DNA of 64,000 bases from Symbiodinium natans (Eukaryota > Sar > Dinophyceae > Suessiales > Symbiodiniaceae). Under the pieces are notes generated by a model. It worked only from the letters and a program-made list of their open reading frames with translations. It did not search any database and was not told the DNA's origin. Shown here piece after piece: positions 42,351 through 50,697 of this stretch. Made by a program: the position numbers and the translations under genes. The DNA lies in the NCBI GenBank assembly GCA_905221605.1, contig CAJNDS010000386.1:89367-153366 (forward strand), written 5' to 3'. Within the stretch, counting starts at the first letter, position 1, and each line of letters starts with the position of its first letter.

Positions 42351-43556
42351 CTAGGCTGTATGTGCTGAGACCTGCACGAGGCCAGTGCTCCAGTTGGCGT
42401 CCGAGGGCCATAGGCTGACCTCGTGTTCCGACCGAGCCAGGTCGTGCAGATGGACGTGGAATCTATGGGATTTGGTCGTGCTTGCGAACTTCTGTAGGCG
42501 GTTTCGGCTGAGGTCGTCCGCGTCCGTGTTTTTGACGCCCGGAATATGCCCGACTTCTAGGCTCAGACCCTTGGCGTGAGCCCAGGAGGCTACCTTCTGC
42601 AGGAAGAGGCAGAGCAGAAAGGCTGTGGTAAACAGCTTATTGACTGAAGCTTGTGTGGGGCTGTTGTCGCTGAGAGTGGGCAGGCAGAAACGGAGGCTGG
42701 AGCAACCGGTGGCCGCGTATGCCATTTGTAATAGAACCCACTGGGCAATTGTTTCGAAGCAGGCTATATATTGCTGGGCATCCTTCGTGAGGAAAGGCCA
42801 GTGGGCGCGAAGCTCTGCTATGGACCACTGTTGTGCGAACCAGAAGGTCTGGCTTGATGTGGACAACCAACCCCCGATCCCAACTTGAGTGCCGTCCGCC
42901 ATGGCGTCTGCGGCCGAGAGGCATGGCAGCAGGGGCGGCTGAGCTAGTGGCATGCGGAATTCGTGGGTGAAGCACTGGGCCAGCCAGTGCAGAGCGGCTT
43001 TGCTGTCATTGCGTAGAGTGATTTCCTGTGCGTTTGGGTCAGCTATGCGCACCCATACAGTCTTGTCGGCAGCTGGGATGGGCCAAATATCCGTTTTTGA
43101 CGACACTGGCTTCCCTTTGACCTCTATCACCTTGGCTTTGATGGGCAGTTGTAGGTATGAGGCATCTTTCGTGACACGGCACTGGGAGTCTAGGCACCAG
43201 AGGAATTGCGACCAGCTGCGGGGTGGGATAGGGTATTGGGTCCCAGGCGGGCTATGCAAGTCCGCATAAAGCGGGGCGGCGAAGCAGCGCAGGTGAGAGC
43301 TTACGCTGGTTGCCCACATCAGTAGGCCGAGGCAGGATTCGAGCTCTTTCCGGGGGACGTGCTTATGTTCCAGGAGGCTGAGTAGCTGGGCGCGCAGTTT
43401 ATCTAGCTTGGGCTGTGCTAGGCATATGGATTCTGTGGCGAAGCAGAACTTCCAACCACACCATATGAGCTGGTCGCCGAAGGCCGCCTTTTTCCAGCTG
43501 ATCGGGGCACCGATGATAGTGAGGAAAGCCACTGTGAGGGCTAGCTGCTCAGGGCC
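42351..43556 (-). CDS. Reverse transcriptase C-terminus and RNase H (DIRS element)
   Basis: Continues the RT ORF in the -1 frame. The frame is open from 43556; coding homology begins EQLALTVAFL, and a GTG at 43532 is the first possible start codon. It opens with the RT connection (IGAPISWKKAAFGDQLIWCG) and thumb-like Leu-rich region. RNase H follows: first acidic residue in SAADAMADGTQVGIGG, a Glu in the WSIAELRAHWPF region, Asp in LSDNSPTQA, then PGVKNTDADDLSRN, the typical end of DIRS and gypsy-type RNase H. It degrades the RNA strand of the hybrid during reverse transcription. It ends 82 bp before B1. No start codon context of its own is obvious, so expression probably depends on frameshifting or on repair of an indel. 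Confidence 0.9.
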   Translation of the reverse strand, partial: GPEQLALTVAFLTIIGAPISWKKAAFGDQLIWCGWKFCFATESICLAQPKLDKLRAQLLSLLEHKHVPRKELESCLGLLMWATSVSSHLRCFAAPLYADLHSPPGTQYPIPPRSWSQFLWCLDSQCRVTKDASYLQLPIKAKVIEVKGKPVSSKTDIWPIPAADKTVWVRIADPNAQEITLRNDSKAALHWLAQCFTHEFRMPLAQPPLLPCLSAADAMADGTQVGIGGWLSTSSQTFWFAQQWSIAELRAHWPFLTKDAQQYIACFETIAQWVLLQMAYAATGCSSLRFCLPTLSDNSPTQASVNKLFTTAFLLCLFLQKVASWAHAKGLSLEVGHIPGVKNTDADDLSRNRLQKFASTTKSHRFHVHLHDLARSEHEVSLWPSDANWSTGLVQVSAHTA

Positions 43557-44542
43557 TTATGTCTGAGGAGGCACAGCAGTAAGTCATCGACGTAGAGCCA
43601 AGCTTTGTGAGGCTCATGGGCTAGTACGTGGTGCAGCAAGCGCAGAAGCAGGGCTCCAACCCTCTGCCACCAGTAGGCTGAGAAGCGAGCGCCAAAATGG
43701 CACACCACATAGGCGAAAAGGCGATTGGCGTGTCGGAAGAGCAATAGGCCTTGGTCTGAGGGCTTGACCTTGACCCTCTTGTGGGCGGCTTTAAAGTCTA
43801 GGGCGGCTCCTTGGGAGGCGTGTTTAGGGTCTTTGGGCTTGAAGGAGGCCCTAACGTCCGCCGATGTAGGCAAGCAGACGCGTTCAGGCAATGTGCACAG
43901 TGGGTTTACGTTGCAAATTGAGCTGTCTAGGACCATTCTGGGGTCCTTGCCCTCGGCCTGCACAACGTTGAGCTTGCCGATGGCTATGCCCTTGGGCCAG
44001 CGTAGGCGTGCGGCGGCTTCGCCTCCGTGGACTTCGGCTACCCACCCCTGGGCTATCTCCTCGTCAATGAGCTGCTGGAGTAGGCCGGGTTGGGCTTCGG
44101 CGTTCTTCCAGTTGGAGTCACACTCCTTTAGGCACCTGTCCAGTGGATGCCCCCCATCCACGGAGGGCCACTGATGGCTGCTGGGAATGGGCTCGAAGAT
44201 GCCCGTGGGCACTCCCTCCTGGAGGACTGAGGGAAGGTGTCGGTCTATGTCGGCCGTGAGCTGTGCAAGATGGGCAAGCAACGAGAGGCGGAAGGGCTGA
44301 CCCTCCTCTATCTGGCATGCCACGGAGGGGTGCATGTGCAGGGCCAGGGCTACTTCTTCCATGAGGTCCTCTTGCTCTTTTTTCGAGACGGGGTGTTCGG
44401 GTTTCCCCTGTGCGAGGTGTGCAGTGATGCGCTTGTATCTGTCCCCATCCAGACACCAGCCTCCCTGCCGGGACTCTCTATCGATCTCCTTTCCGAGATC
44501 GAGCCCGACCTCGACCCGATCGAGGACTGGGACCCACAACAA
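43541..44542 (-). CDS. Reverse transcriptase, N-terminal and palm (DIRS element)
   Basis: A 333-codon ORF. Motifs in order: PRMVLDSSICNVN (fingers), ALDFKAAHKRVKVK (motif A with catalytic Asp), FGARFSAYWWQR (motif B) and LYVDDLLL (motif C, the two catalytic Asp), near residues 205, 247, 290 and 320. Sequence before residue 150 is unlike known domains but reads as coding (KKEQEDLMEEVALALHMHPS). The ORF ends at TAG 43541-43543, nine residues after YVDD-LLL, too early for a complete palm/thumb, and the missing part continues in the -1 frame. The 5' 306 bp are antisense to the start of the recombinase ORF. Start at Met 44542 is the first available; it is not otherwise confirmed. Confidence 0.92.
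   Translation of the reverse strand: MLWVPVLDRVEVGLDLGKEIDRESRQGGWCLDGDRYKRITAHLAQGKPEHPVSKKEQEDLMEEVALALHMHPSVACQIEEGQPFRLSLLAHLAQLTADIDRHLPSVLQEGVPTGIFEPIPSSHQWPSVDGGHPLDRCLKECDSNWKNAEAQPGLLQQLIDEEIAQGWVAEVHGGEAAARLRWPKGIAIGKLNVVQAEGKDPRMVLDSSICNVNPLCTLPERVCLPTSADVRASFKPKDPKHASQGAALDFKAAHKRVKVKPSDQGLLLFRHANRLFAYVVCHFGARFSAYWWQRVGALLLRLLHHVLAHEPHKAWLYVDDLLLCLLRHKALSS
43544..43556 (-). other. Frameshift site between RT and RNase H frames
   Basis: Frame 0 reads AAG GCC CTG AGC AGC TAG; the -1 frame is open only after its own TAA, as GGC CCT GAG CAG CTA GCC. The overlap is therefore about 12 nt. No classic slippery heptamer is present. It is either a one-base indel or an unusual programmed shift. 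Confidence 0.75.
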
Positions 44543-46834
44543 GCTCCCTCAAGCACTGGACCCGACCCCATCGAGGACTGGTCCCCAGAAAATGAGGCCT
44601 CATCGCACGCTTGCCCCCCGCAGCAAGTCAGCACGCCTGGGCCGGCCTCCGACTCCTCTCCCTCCTGGGAGGTGCTCGGGGCGGAATCGGTCATTCCGGG
44701 TTTTCAGCCCTGCACAAGGGCCGCCGTCTCAGTCACAAATCTGTCCCAGCATCTGCCCAAGCCGGTGCCTAAAATGCGTGGAAGACGCCCGGTGCAAGCA
44801 CCGCATAGCACAGCCTCCCTGCTCCTGCCTCTGTCCGCCTGGCCACAGCCATTGTGCAAATCCCCACGCTCGGGGCCCGTTCCGAAACACACTGTTCGCA
44901 CGCTTGGAGGCCCAGCTCCTCCGGCATGCCCCAAGAAATTTCAGACATGCTGGCATGCCACGGCTCCGCTGCCCAAGCCCCCCCCTAAGCCTGCTCCCGC
45001 TAGTGCCTACCTGAATAAGCCTAAGCCTCTACCGGCTCAGCCGCCGGCAGCGCCTAACCCCGCCAGCTCCTCTACGCCGGAAATCGAAGCACCATCGAAG
45101 CGCCAAGAGCCAATCGTTCACCAACAACGTTCGGGGCCACCTCGCCTTCAAACGATGCTTGCCAAAGAAGATGCTCGCAAACTAGAGTGCAACCGAATTT
45201 GGCTGCTCCTCCTGGACAAGCTGAGGGACACCAGCTCCCTCCGGACGGAGACGACCCAATCTCTCACGCCTGAAAGACTTCGGGTCCGAGCCATTTCAGC
45301 CTACGCCGCCTCCAGCCTCGAGGCCTACCTGTCCAGATGCACCAGATTCTTAGACTTTCTGCAGGCACACAACATAGCCTTTTCAACGCTATCCCTGGTG
45401 GAGCTCGCCGACTACCTCGAGGCCGCCTTCGCCTCCCTTGCCCAAGACAGGGACGTGTGCCAAATCTCGCCCAAGACAACCCTTAAAGCCCTGTCTTGGC
45501 TATCGCGCATTGCTCAGGTGCAACACCTGCTGGAGCTACTCAGCAATCCACTCATTTCAACCTACAGAATCGACATTAAGCCCAGAGATCGCAAAGAAGC
45601 CCTGCCCATTCCCATGGCATGCATCGTGTCATGGGAACGCCTCGTTTGCAAATCTTCCACCGGTACCCAAATGGTCCTACTGCTCGGAGCCTTCCTTTTG
45701 GCCTACCACGCATGCCTACGATTCGGCGACCTACAACGCATTCGCCTAAGCAGCCTCAGCCTGACAACGCAGGCCCTCCGGGGAATTTGTTGGACGACCA
45801 AAACCTCCAGGTCGGGACAACCTTTTGCAGTAACCCTGACCGGCATATCAGGAAGAGGGCCTTCGACCTCTTGGTGCCTAGCCTACCTCACACGCCTACA
45901 CGCCTCTTGGCTCGCAACGGAACGCTTTTGGGGCTCTTCATCCGAACCGGACTTCATGCTGCCCATCCTGCCAAATTGGGCCAACCCATCTCAAGCCGGG
46001 GTTGCATTCCAATCGCCCATGTCCTACACCCAGGCTTTGCCAGCACTGCGCTCTGCGCTGCAGCTCCACGAAGAAGCCTCGACAGGCGCCCTCGACGCCC
46101 AGGAAGCACTCAACTTCACCCTTCACAGCCTCAAATTGGGGCTTCTTAGCCCAGCCAAGCAACTCAGGCTGCCTGCCGACCCGCGCCGGAAGGCGGGCCA
46201 CCACAAGGTCAGCTCCGAGCTGTACGGGAGGGACGATACAATCGACAGCCTATGGGTACAGGCCTCGGTGGCCCACAATGTTTCCACAGGCTGGAGGCCC
46301 ACTCGCCCAATAGCCCGCGGGGGACAAGCCCCCACCATAGAGCCCAGCTTTCAGGTGCCGCCGGGCCCTGTGCCCAAATCGATGACAATCAGTCACATGC
46401 TGCCCATCATTCCCAGATTCATGTACGCGCGTGAGTTTGAGACCCAGGCCGCCATTGATGACGACGCCAACGAGCCCTCCTCGCCTTCACCCTCCAGGTC
46501 CAGCGGGGAACAATCAGCCTCAAAACATGCCTCCGATGAGTCCACCTTGGACGAAGACTCATACTCCTCCAGTGAGGAAGACAGCCCACACAAAGCCCCA
46601 CAGCCTCGCCACCCCAAAGCCCCCCTGGACCCGGCGACAGCAATCGTCGCCAATGGACACTGGGGGGCAGTACATCTGGCCCATCCGATCTCTGACACTC
46701 ACTGGCGCACCGCCTGTGGGATAGTCATGGGGGACGCCGGGGTCATAATGCCTGAGCCTGACCCATCCAGGATGTGCCGCCATAAAGCCTGCCGTCTTGC
46801 CCTGGACGCCTTCCAGAGCCTGCCTTCAGAGTAA
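44237..46834 (+). CDS. Tyrosine recombinase (DIRS element integrase)
   Basis: An 865-codon ORF. The middle, from about residue 350 (ISAYAASSLEAYLSRCTRFL, the SAM-like core-binding domain) to about 670, is a tyrosine recombinase. Catalytic candidates: Arg495 in ACLRFGDL, His630 and Lys633 in HSLK (Lys where most enzymes have Arg), the GHH box near 655 and the nucleophile Tyr663 in SELYGRDD. It would join the circular DNA copy into the genome. Residues 1-340 are Pro-rich and low in structure, and the first 100 codons are antisense to the RT ORF, so translation may start later (for example at Met in KMRGRRPVQ, near residue 178). The C-terminus has a Ser/Glu-rich acidic segment and a conserved-looking Cys/His tail (HWRTACG, MCRHKACR). 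It overlaps the next ORF by 38 bp. Confidence 0.9.
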   Translation: MSVYVGRELCKMGKQREAEGLTLLYLACHGGVHVQGQGYFFHEVLLLFFRDGVFGFPLCEVCSDALVSVPIQTPASLPGLSIDLLSEIEPDLDPIEDWDPQQAPSSTGPDPIEDWSPENEASSHACPPQQVSTPGPASDSSPSWEVLGAESVIPGFQPCTRAAVSVTNLSQHLPKPVPKMRGRRPVQAPHSTASLLLPLSAWPQPLCKSPRSGPVPKHTVRTLGGPAPPACPKKFQTCWHATAPLPKPPPKPAPASAYLNKPKPLPAQPPAAPNPASSSTPEIEAPSKRQEPIVHQQRSGPPRLQTMLAKEDARKLECNRIWLLLLDKLRDTSSLRTETTQSLTPERLRVRAISAYAASSLEAYLSRCTRFLDFLQAHNIAFSTLSLVELADYLEAAFASLAQDRDVCQISPKTTLKALSWLSRIAQVQHLLELLSNPLISTYRIDIKPRDRKEALPIPMACIVSWERLVCKSSTGTQMVLLLGAFLLAYHACLRFGDLQRIRLSSLSLTTQALRGICWTTKTSRSGQPFAVTLTGISGRGPSTSWCLAYLTRLHASWLATERFWGSSSEPDFMLPILPNWANPSQAGVAFQSPMSYTQALPALRSALQLHEEASTGALDAQEALNFTLHSLKLGLLSPAKQLRLPADPRRKAGHHKVSSELYGRDDTIDSLWVQASVAHNVSTGWRPTRPIARGGQAPTIEPSFQVPPGPVPKSMTISHMLPIIPRFMYAREFETQAAIDDDANEPSSPSPSRSSGEQSASKHASDESTLDEDSYSSSEEDSPHKAPQPRHPKAPLDPATAIVANGHWGAVHLAHPISDTHWRTACGIVMGDAGVIMPEPDPSRMCRHKACRLALDAFQSLPSE

Positions 46835-48161
46835 AAACAGGAACGGCCCGCAGTGCATCCATGTTGAGCCAACCCCCTTCCCCCCCCCACCCTCTTGCCT
46901 GCCCGCCCAGGTGCACGCCTACACCGCAGCCGTTGAGACTCTCTCGAGATCACCGCGTACCCCCGCTCCTCTTTCTTCCACGCCATGGACTGCCCAGACG
47001 CCTTGTCGGGTACACGCCTCGCTGTGCAGCGCCATCTCGGATGGCGGGTACCAGTCCATGTCGGACTTTGCCTGGGCCTTCCCGTGTGTGCTAGACTCCT
47101 CTGTGGAGATCGCCCGCCTACGACGCGCCCTGGACAACTGCCACAAGCTGGTCCAGCGGGGGGACGCCCAAGTGCCCACGCCAAACACAACCCAACTGCC
47201 TACGCCCATCATGCCTTCGCAGCCTTCACAGTGGATGGAGCACCTGCCACGCCTAACCCAAGACATAGTCCAGGATATGGTGGACAAATTCAAGGCAAAT
47301 TACCCAGGCGAACTGCTAGATCAAGACAGTATGCCCAGCATCCGCCTACTCAGCCTTGTGCACCACAGCCTAAAGCCCGGGGAGAAGATCCGTTGGATCC
47401 CTTGGCAATTTCGCCTATCCGCCCGCCAATACCAGGAGCACATGGAAGCCAAGACTGCCAAGCCCTTACGCACAGAGGCCCAAATCATTGCCTCTGCCTT
47501 CTTTGATGAAACCCCAGAAGTGCCCGTAGAGCATATGCGCCTGGCGGCAGCCTGGTTAGACAGGATCCAAACTGTCTTCCGCAACGCCTGGGCCCTCTGT
47601 GGGGCCGCACACCTGCACAACCTGAAGGCCCTTGACAAAAAGGTCAAGGAGCTTTGCCTGCACCAACCAGATGCACAGCTAGGCCTAAGAACGCCCACAA
47701 CCGCCGAGCTCATCTCTGCCGACAGGAAAATATGGGCCTCGCTGTCGGAACTGGTCGCACAATCGTGGAGCCTCGATGACGCCCTACATGAGATCACCTC
47801 TATCAGGAATGATCTCTCTAGCCTACTGCAGCTACGCCCAAAGATGCAGCCCGACAAAGGTCAGCCCAAGGGCCAAGGCAAGAACGCCGACAGTCCCAAC
47901 AAGCGCAAGTCGCCCAACACGCCCCCTCCGCCTCCCAAGGTGGATAAGGGAGCAGAGAGACCGCCTAAGAAGGGGAAGGGGAAAGGGAAGATTACAAATC
48001 TTCCGTCCAACTGGGTTGCCGTGCACAAGGGACAGCCCATTTGCCGCCGCTATCAAAACGGCCAATGCCAACTCAAGGAGTGCAAGTTCGCCCACGTGTG
48101 TGCAGTTCGAGGGTGTGCCCAAAAGCACCCCGCCAATGAGCACGGCAAGCCCAGGACTTGA
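46797..48161 (+). CDS. Gag-like protein with CCCH zinc finger
   Basis: A 454-codon ORF overlapping the recombinase ORF end by 38 bp in another frame. The first 80 codons are Pro-rich and may be untranslated; from DGGYQSMSDFAWAFPC on it reads as a helical protein. Near residues 355-410 there is a Lys/Pro/Gly-rich basic linker, then CRRYQNGQCQLKECKFAH (about 419-436), a C-x7-C-x4-C-x3-H finger, and a second Cys/His cluster (CAVRGCAQKHPANEH). The basic linker and finger at the end suggest RNA binding, like a retroelement nucleocapsid; this is inference. It is followed after 24 bp by the methyltransferase-like ORF, so the three plus-strand ORFs may share a transcript. Confidence 0.75.
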   Translation: MPWTPSRACLQSKNRNGPQCIHVEPTPFPPPPSCLPAQVHAYTAAVETLSRSPRTPAPLSSTPWTAQTPCRVHASLCSAISDGGYQSMSDFAWAFPCVLDSSVEIARLRRALDNCHKLVQRGDAQVPTPNTTQLPTPIMPSQPSQWMEHLPRLTQDIVQDMVDKFKANYPGELLDQDSMPSIRLLSLVHHSLKPGEKIRWIPWQFRLSARQYQEHMEAKTAKPLRTEAQIIASAFFDETPEVPVEHMRLAAAWLDRIQTVFRNAWALCGAAHLHNLKALDKKVKELCLHQPDAQLGLRTPTTAELISADRKIWASLSELVAQSWSLDDALHEITSIRNDLSSLLQLRPKMQPDKGQPKGQGKNADSPNKRKSPNTPPPPPKVDKGAERPPKKGKGKGKITNLPSNWVAVHKGQPICRRYQNGQCQLKECKFAHVCAVRGCAQKHPANEHGKPRT

Positions 48162-48185
48162 AACAGTCCGGGCCTCGCACCCCCA

Positions 48186-49397
48186 GTGGCGGGCCCGGAC
48201 CGTCCCCGACAACTGGGACCACCACTCCCCATGCCGGACCCGCAGCTCCCGCCCACGTCGGAAGCCTCGGCCCTTCGGGCTCCCAGCCCCCAGCTGCCTC
48301 AGGCCAAGGACCAATCGCCTGCCAAGCCTGCAGCAGACATGTCCCTGAGGCCACACAGCATACCGCCTACCCAGCACACAGCTCTCGCAGTGCCCGACAG
48401 CCTCCGCACGACAGAGGCCAGACCTCGCACAGCCTTCTTTCCGAACATTACCTGGAAACGCCCTGCAGATACCCCGCAAACTGCGGGCAGCAGACCTCAC
48501 GACAATTCGCCCACACAGGCACGCAAGTTACTGGACCTATTCGCAGGGAAGTCCACGCCCATCACAGCCGCCGCCAGCCTGCAATCCATACCGCGCTGGG
48601 AGCCCATCGACATTGTGATAAATGCCCAACATGACATCCTGCAGGATGCTTTCTTTCACCGCCTACTGCAACTCGCCTGGTCGGGTTCTATCGGCCTCCT
48701 GGTGGCCGCACCTCCGTGTCGCGACTACTCCATCCTCAAACTAGCGCCCGGGGGCCCCCCCCCTTGCCGATCTCCAGAGCACATGGACGGCCTACCGTCC
48801 AACTCGACCGAACTTCAGCATCGCGCCCTTGAAAGCAAAACTATACACCTGAGGTGCCATGAGCTTTGCCGCGCTGTTGCGGCATCGGGGGGCATCTGGG
48901 TTTTGGAAAACCCGCCCACAAGCATGGCCTGGCTAGAGCCCTCCTGCCAACAGCTGCTGCAGTCAGCATCGGCCCATGTCGTGCACGTCGACGCCTGCAC
49001 ACACGGATGCATGTGGTCCAAAGCCTGGGCTTTCGCCTCCAACAGCCCGCACATACAGCCCTTACAGTCCTCATGCAGGCACACCTTCCAGCACGCGTCA
49101 ATCAAAGGCAAGAGGGACCAAGCAGGCAACTTCATTAGCTCGCAAACAGCTGAGTATCCAGCATCTCTGGCACAAGCCCTTCTGGGCTGTTTTAGCTTCC
49201 TCTGGCCCCAACCAGGCGGGCCGGCAGAAGCAATACCGGTCTCCCCGCCGCCTCAGACGCACATGGCATCGAGCGGCCCGAGAGCCCCGATCTGCGACGG
49301 AGCTGGCCTACGCAGTTCCGCAGACTGCTCAATGCCCAGTCACAAAGCCAGCCCGCTGAAGCCTCCCAGGGGCAGGGTTGGAAGGCTGGGCTTTTAG
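48186..49397 (+). CDS. C5 DNA-methyltransferase-like protein of retrotransposon
   Basis: A 403-codon ORF. After a disordered Pro-rich N-terminus, residues 113-340 match the cytosine-C5 methyltransferase plan: motif I LDLFAGKST (116-), motif IV AAPPCRDYS with the catalytic Cys178, motif VI WVLENPPTS (ENP at 241-243, in place of ENV), and a late YPASLAQALLG (324-) in the position of motif X. The QxRxR motif VIII and a clear target-recognition domain are not evident, so it is compact. Methyltransferases carried by retrotransposons are reported from dinoflagellates. If active it would methylate the element's own DNA copy or host CG sites; activity cannot be told from sequence. The gene begins 24 bp after the Gag-like ORF and ends 88 bp from the convergent minus-strand ORF. 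Confidence 0.82.
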   Translation: MAGPDRPRQLGPPLPMPDPQLPPTSEASALRAPSPQLPQAKDQSPAKPAADMSLRPHSIPPTQHTALAVPDSLRTTEARPRTAFFPNITWKRPADTPQTAGSRPHDNSPTQARKLLDLFAGKSTPITAAASLQSIPRWEPIDIVINAQHDILQDAFFHRLLQLAWSGSIGLLVAAPPCRDYSILKLAPGGPPPCRSPEHMDGLPSNSTELQHRALESKTIHLRCHELCRAVAASGGIWVLENPPTSMAWLEPSCQQLLQSASAHVVHVDACTHGCMWSKAWAFASNSPHIQPLQSSCRHTFQHASIKGKRDQAGNFISSQTAEYPASLAQALLGCFSFLWPQPGGPAEAIPVSPPPQTHMASSGPRAPICDGAGLRSSADCSMPSHKASPLKPPRGRVGRLGF

Positions 49398-49485
49398 GCT
49401 GAGGGGGCATGGGCACGGCGTGACTCGACAAGGCTAGTCAAGGGGGTCCCGAGAAAAAGCTAAGAGCCGATAACTGCGTGAGGTA

Positions 49486-50463
49486 TCAGAACCACACTGG
49501 GGGCTGTGCAGCTTCTAGGCGAAGAAGGCGATCCTCTAGGTGTAGAAGCTCTCTACGCAACAAGGCATGGGGATTTGCCTCTTCCCACCTGTTCGGGACC
49601 TGAAAGGTACGCAGGGCCTGAAGATGTGCATTATAAGGCAGTATTGCAATACGCTTGAGGGTATTGATTTGGGAGAGCATGGGCCCCAAGGCTTCCCTAA
49701 GGCTTGACAGCTCCGCTTCTGTGCGAATGCGATAGGCCAGAAAGTCGGCTGCGATGCTGTCGAGCTCATGCCTGAGGTCGGCGTAGGCCTGCTGGGCGAA
49801 GGTCAGGCTGGTGCGTATTTGCTGCAGTTGGGCAGAGACTGCTTGCAGCTCCAGGCGTCTGGATTCCTCTGCCTGCATCAGAGTGCGGCCCATTGCGTCT
49901 TGGCAGGCCAGGTGGTTGTGCATATAAACGAGCAGAGACCTTATGTGCACCAGGTCGTGAGGCTCGTTGGGCTTTGAAGGCATGAAGTCATTGGCTGTAG
50001 AAGGCATGTCAGAAGCTCCAAGAGGAGTGTCACGCTTAGCTTCAAAGGGGGGCCCAGCGGGACCCATAGGCGTGTCACTTGCAGAAGCTGAGTTGAAAGC
50101 TCCAAGAGGAGTAGATCTCGTAGCTCCAGGATGGGGCTCAGTGGGGCCCATATGTGCATCCGTTGTAGTAGGCAAATCGGAGGCTCCAAGAGGAGTGTGC
50201 ATCGCTGGCTCAGGCGTGCTGATCTGTGCAGAAGTGGGCGCTGTGCGAGTCCTGAAGCGAACCGGCGGGGTGGTATCCTCTGGGCCTGGCTCGTAGCCAG
50301 GGCAAGGCGCGGCGTAGTCATCTTGGGCAGGTTGTGCAAACAGGGCCAGTCTGTTCAAGTGCAAGTAGACCAAGTCATCCCACTCGAGGACGTAGTCGTG
50401 GCGTCCGCTATCTGAAGAGCTGCGAACTTCTGTGCGGATGGGCATGCTCGCACGGTAGGCCAT
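49486..50463 (-). CDS. Coiled-coil protein at 5' end of element, unknown function
   Basis: A 325-codon ORF, the first after repeat A1 in element sense, the place gag holds in related elements. Residues about 30-95 are Pro/Thr-rich. Three imperfect repeats of about 28 residues follow, each beginning TPLGASD/TPLGAFN and containing MGP (roughly 90-165). From about 190 to 315 it is helical with heptad-like Leu/Ala spacing (ELQAVSAQLQQIRTSL, DLRHELDSIAADFLAYR, LLHLEDRLLRLEA), probably a coiled coil. No enzyme motif and no zinc finger. A structural, particle-forming role is an inference from position and from the coiled coil. Start at Met 50463 is the first in frame. Confidence 0.65.
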   Translation of the reverse strand: MAYRASMPIRTEVRSSSDSGRHDYVLEWDDLVYLHLNRLALFAQPAQDDYAAPCPGYEPGPEDTTPPVRFRTRTAPTSAQISTPEPAMHTPLGASDLPTTTDAHMGPTEPHPGATRSTPLGAFNSASASDTPMGPAGPPFEAKRDTPLGASDMPSTANDFMPSKPNEPHDLVHIRSLLVYMHNHLACQDAMGRTLMQAEESRRLELQAVSAQLQQIRTSLTFAQQAYADLRHELDSIAADFLAYRIRTEAELSSLREALGPMLSQINTLKRIAILPYNAHLQALRTFQVPNRWEEANPHALLRRELLHLEDRLLRLEAAQPPVWF

Positions 50464-50546
50464 GGCTGGACGTGCAAGCTACAAAAACACCAGACTTACG
50501 AGGCCTGGAGGCTCTAGAAAAGACTAAGAGCGTAGAAGGCCTTGAC

Positions 50547-50697
50547 CGAAAAGCAGAAGGCCCCACCTAGGGGTTAGGTCAAGGCCAGCTGAGAGCCGGA
50601 GATGCTCCAGCTGTGCAAGGCTTGTTTAGGCGTATGGCAAATTACGGTGCATGATTCACTCGTGGGAAAACACACGGGAACCAAAAAACCCGAAGCG
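50547..50697 (-). repeat. Split direct repeat A1 (5' end of element)
   Basis: 151 bp, identical to A2. Element outer end reads CGCTTCGGG on minus; the flank beyond begins at 50698 with ACGATTCC on plus. Confidence 0.95.

Larger units (their letters stand above)
41554..50697 (-). mobile_element. DIRS-order tyrosine-recombinase retrotransposon with split direct repeats
   Basis: A 9,144-bp element. On minus its order is A1 (50697-50547), ORFs, B1 (42268-42067), A2 (42067-41917), spacer, B2 (41755-41554): the split-direct-repeat layout known from PAT and kangaroo elements. A copies are identical (151 bp); B copies differ at 2 of 202 positions, so insertion is recent. B1 and A2 abut and share one base, the junction expected of a circular intermediate. 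It encodes RT/RNase H (minus), tyrosine recombinase (plus), a CCCH-finger Gag-like protein (plus), a DNA-methyltransferase-like protein (plus) and a coiled-coil protein (minus). No DDE integrase or protease was seen. Integration by a recombinase on a circle, without target duplication, is known for the order; no flanking duplication is visible here. Confidence 0.93.

Noticed and set aside
41917-50697. The two identical 151-bp repeats as LTRs of a gypsy-type element
   Set aside because: They are one of two interleaved repeat pairs (A and B), there is no TG...CA end, no DDE integrase and no protease, and a tyrosine recombinase is present.
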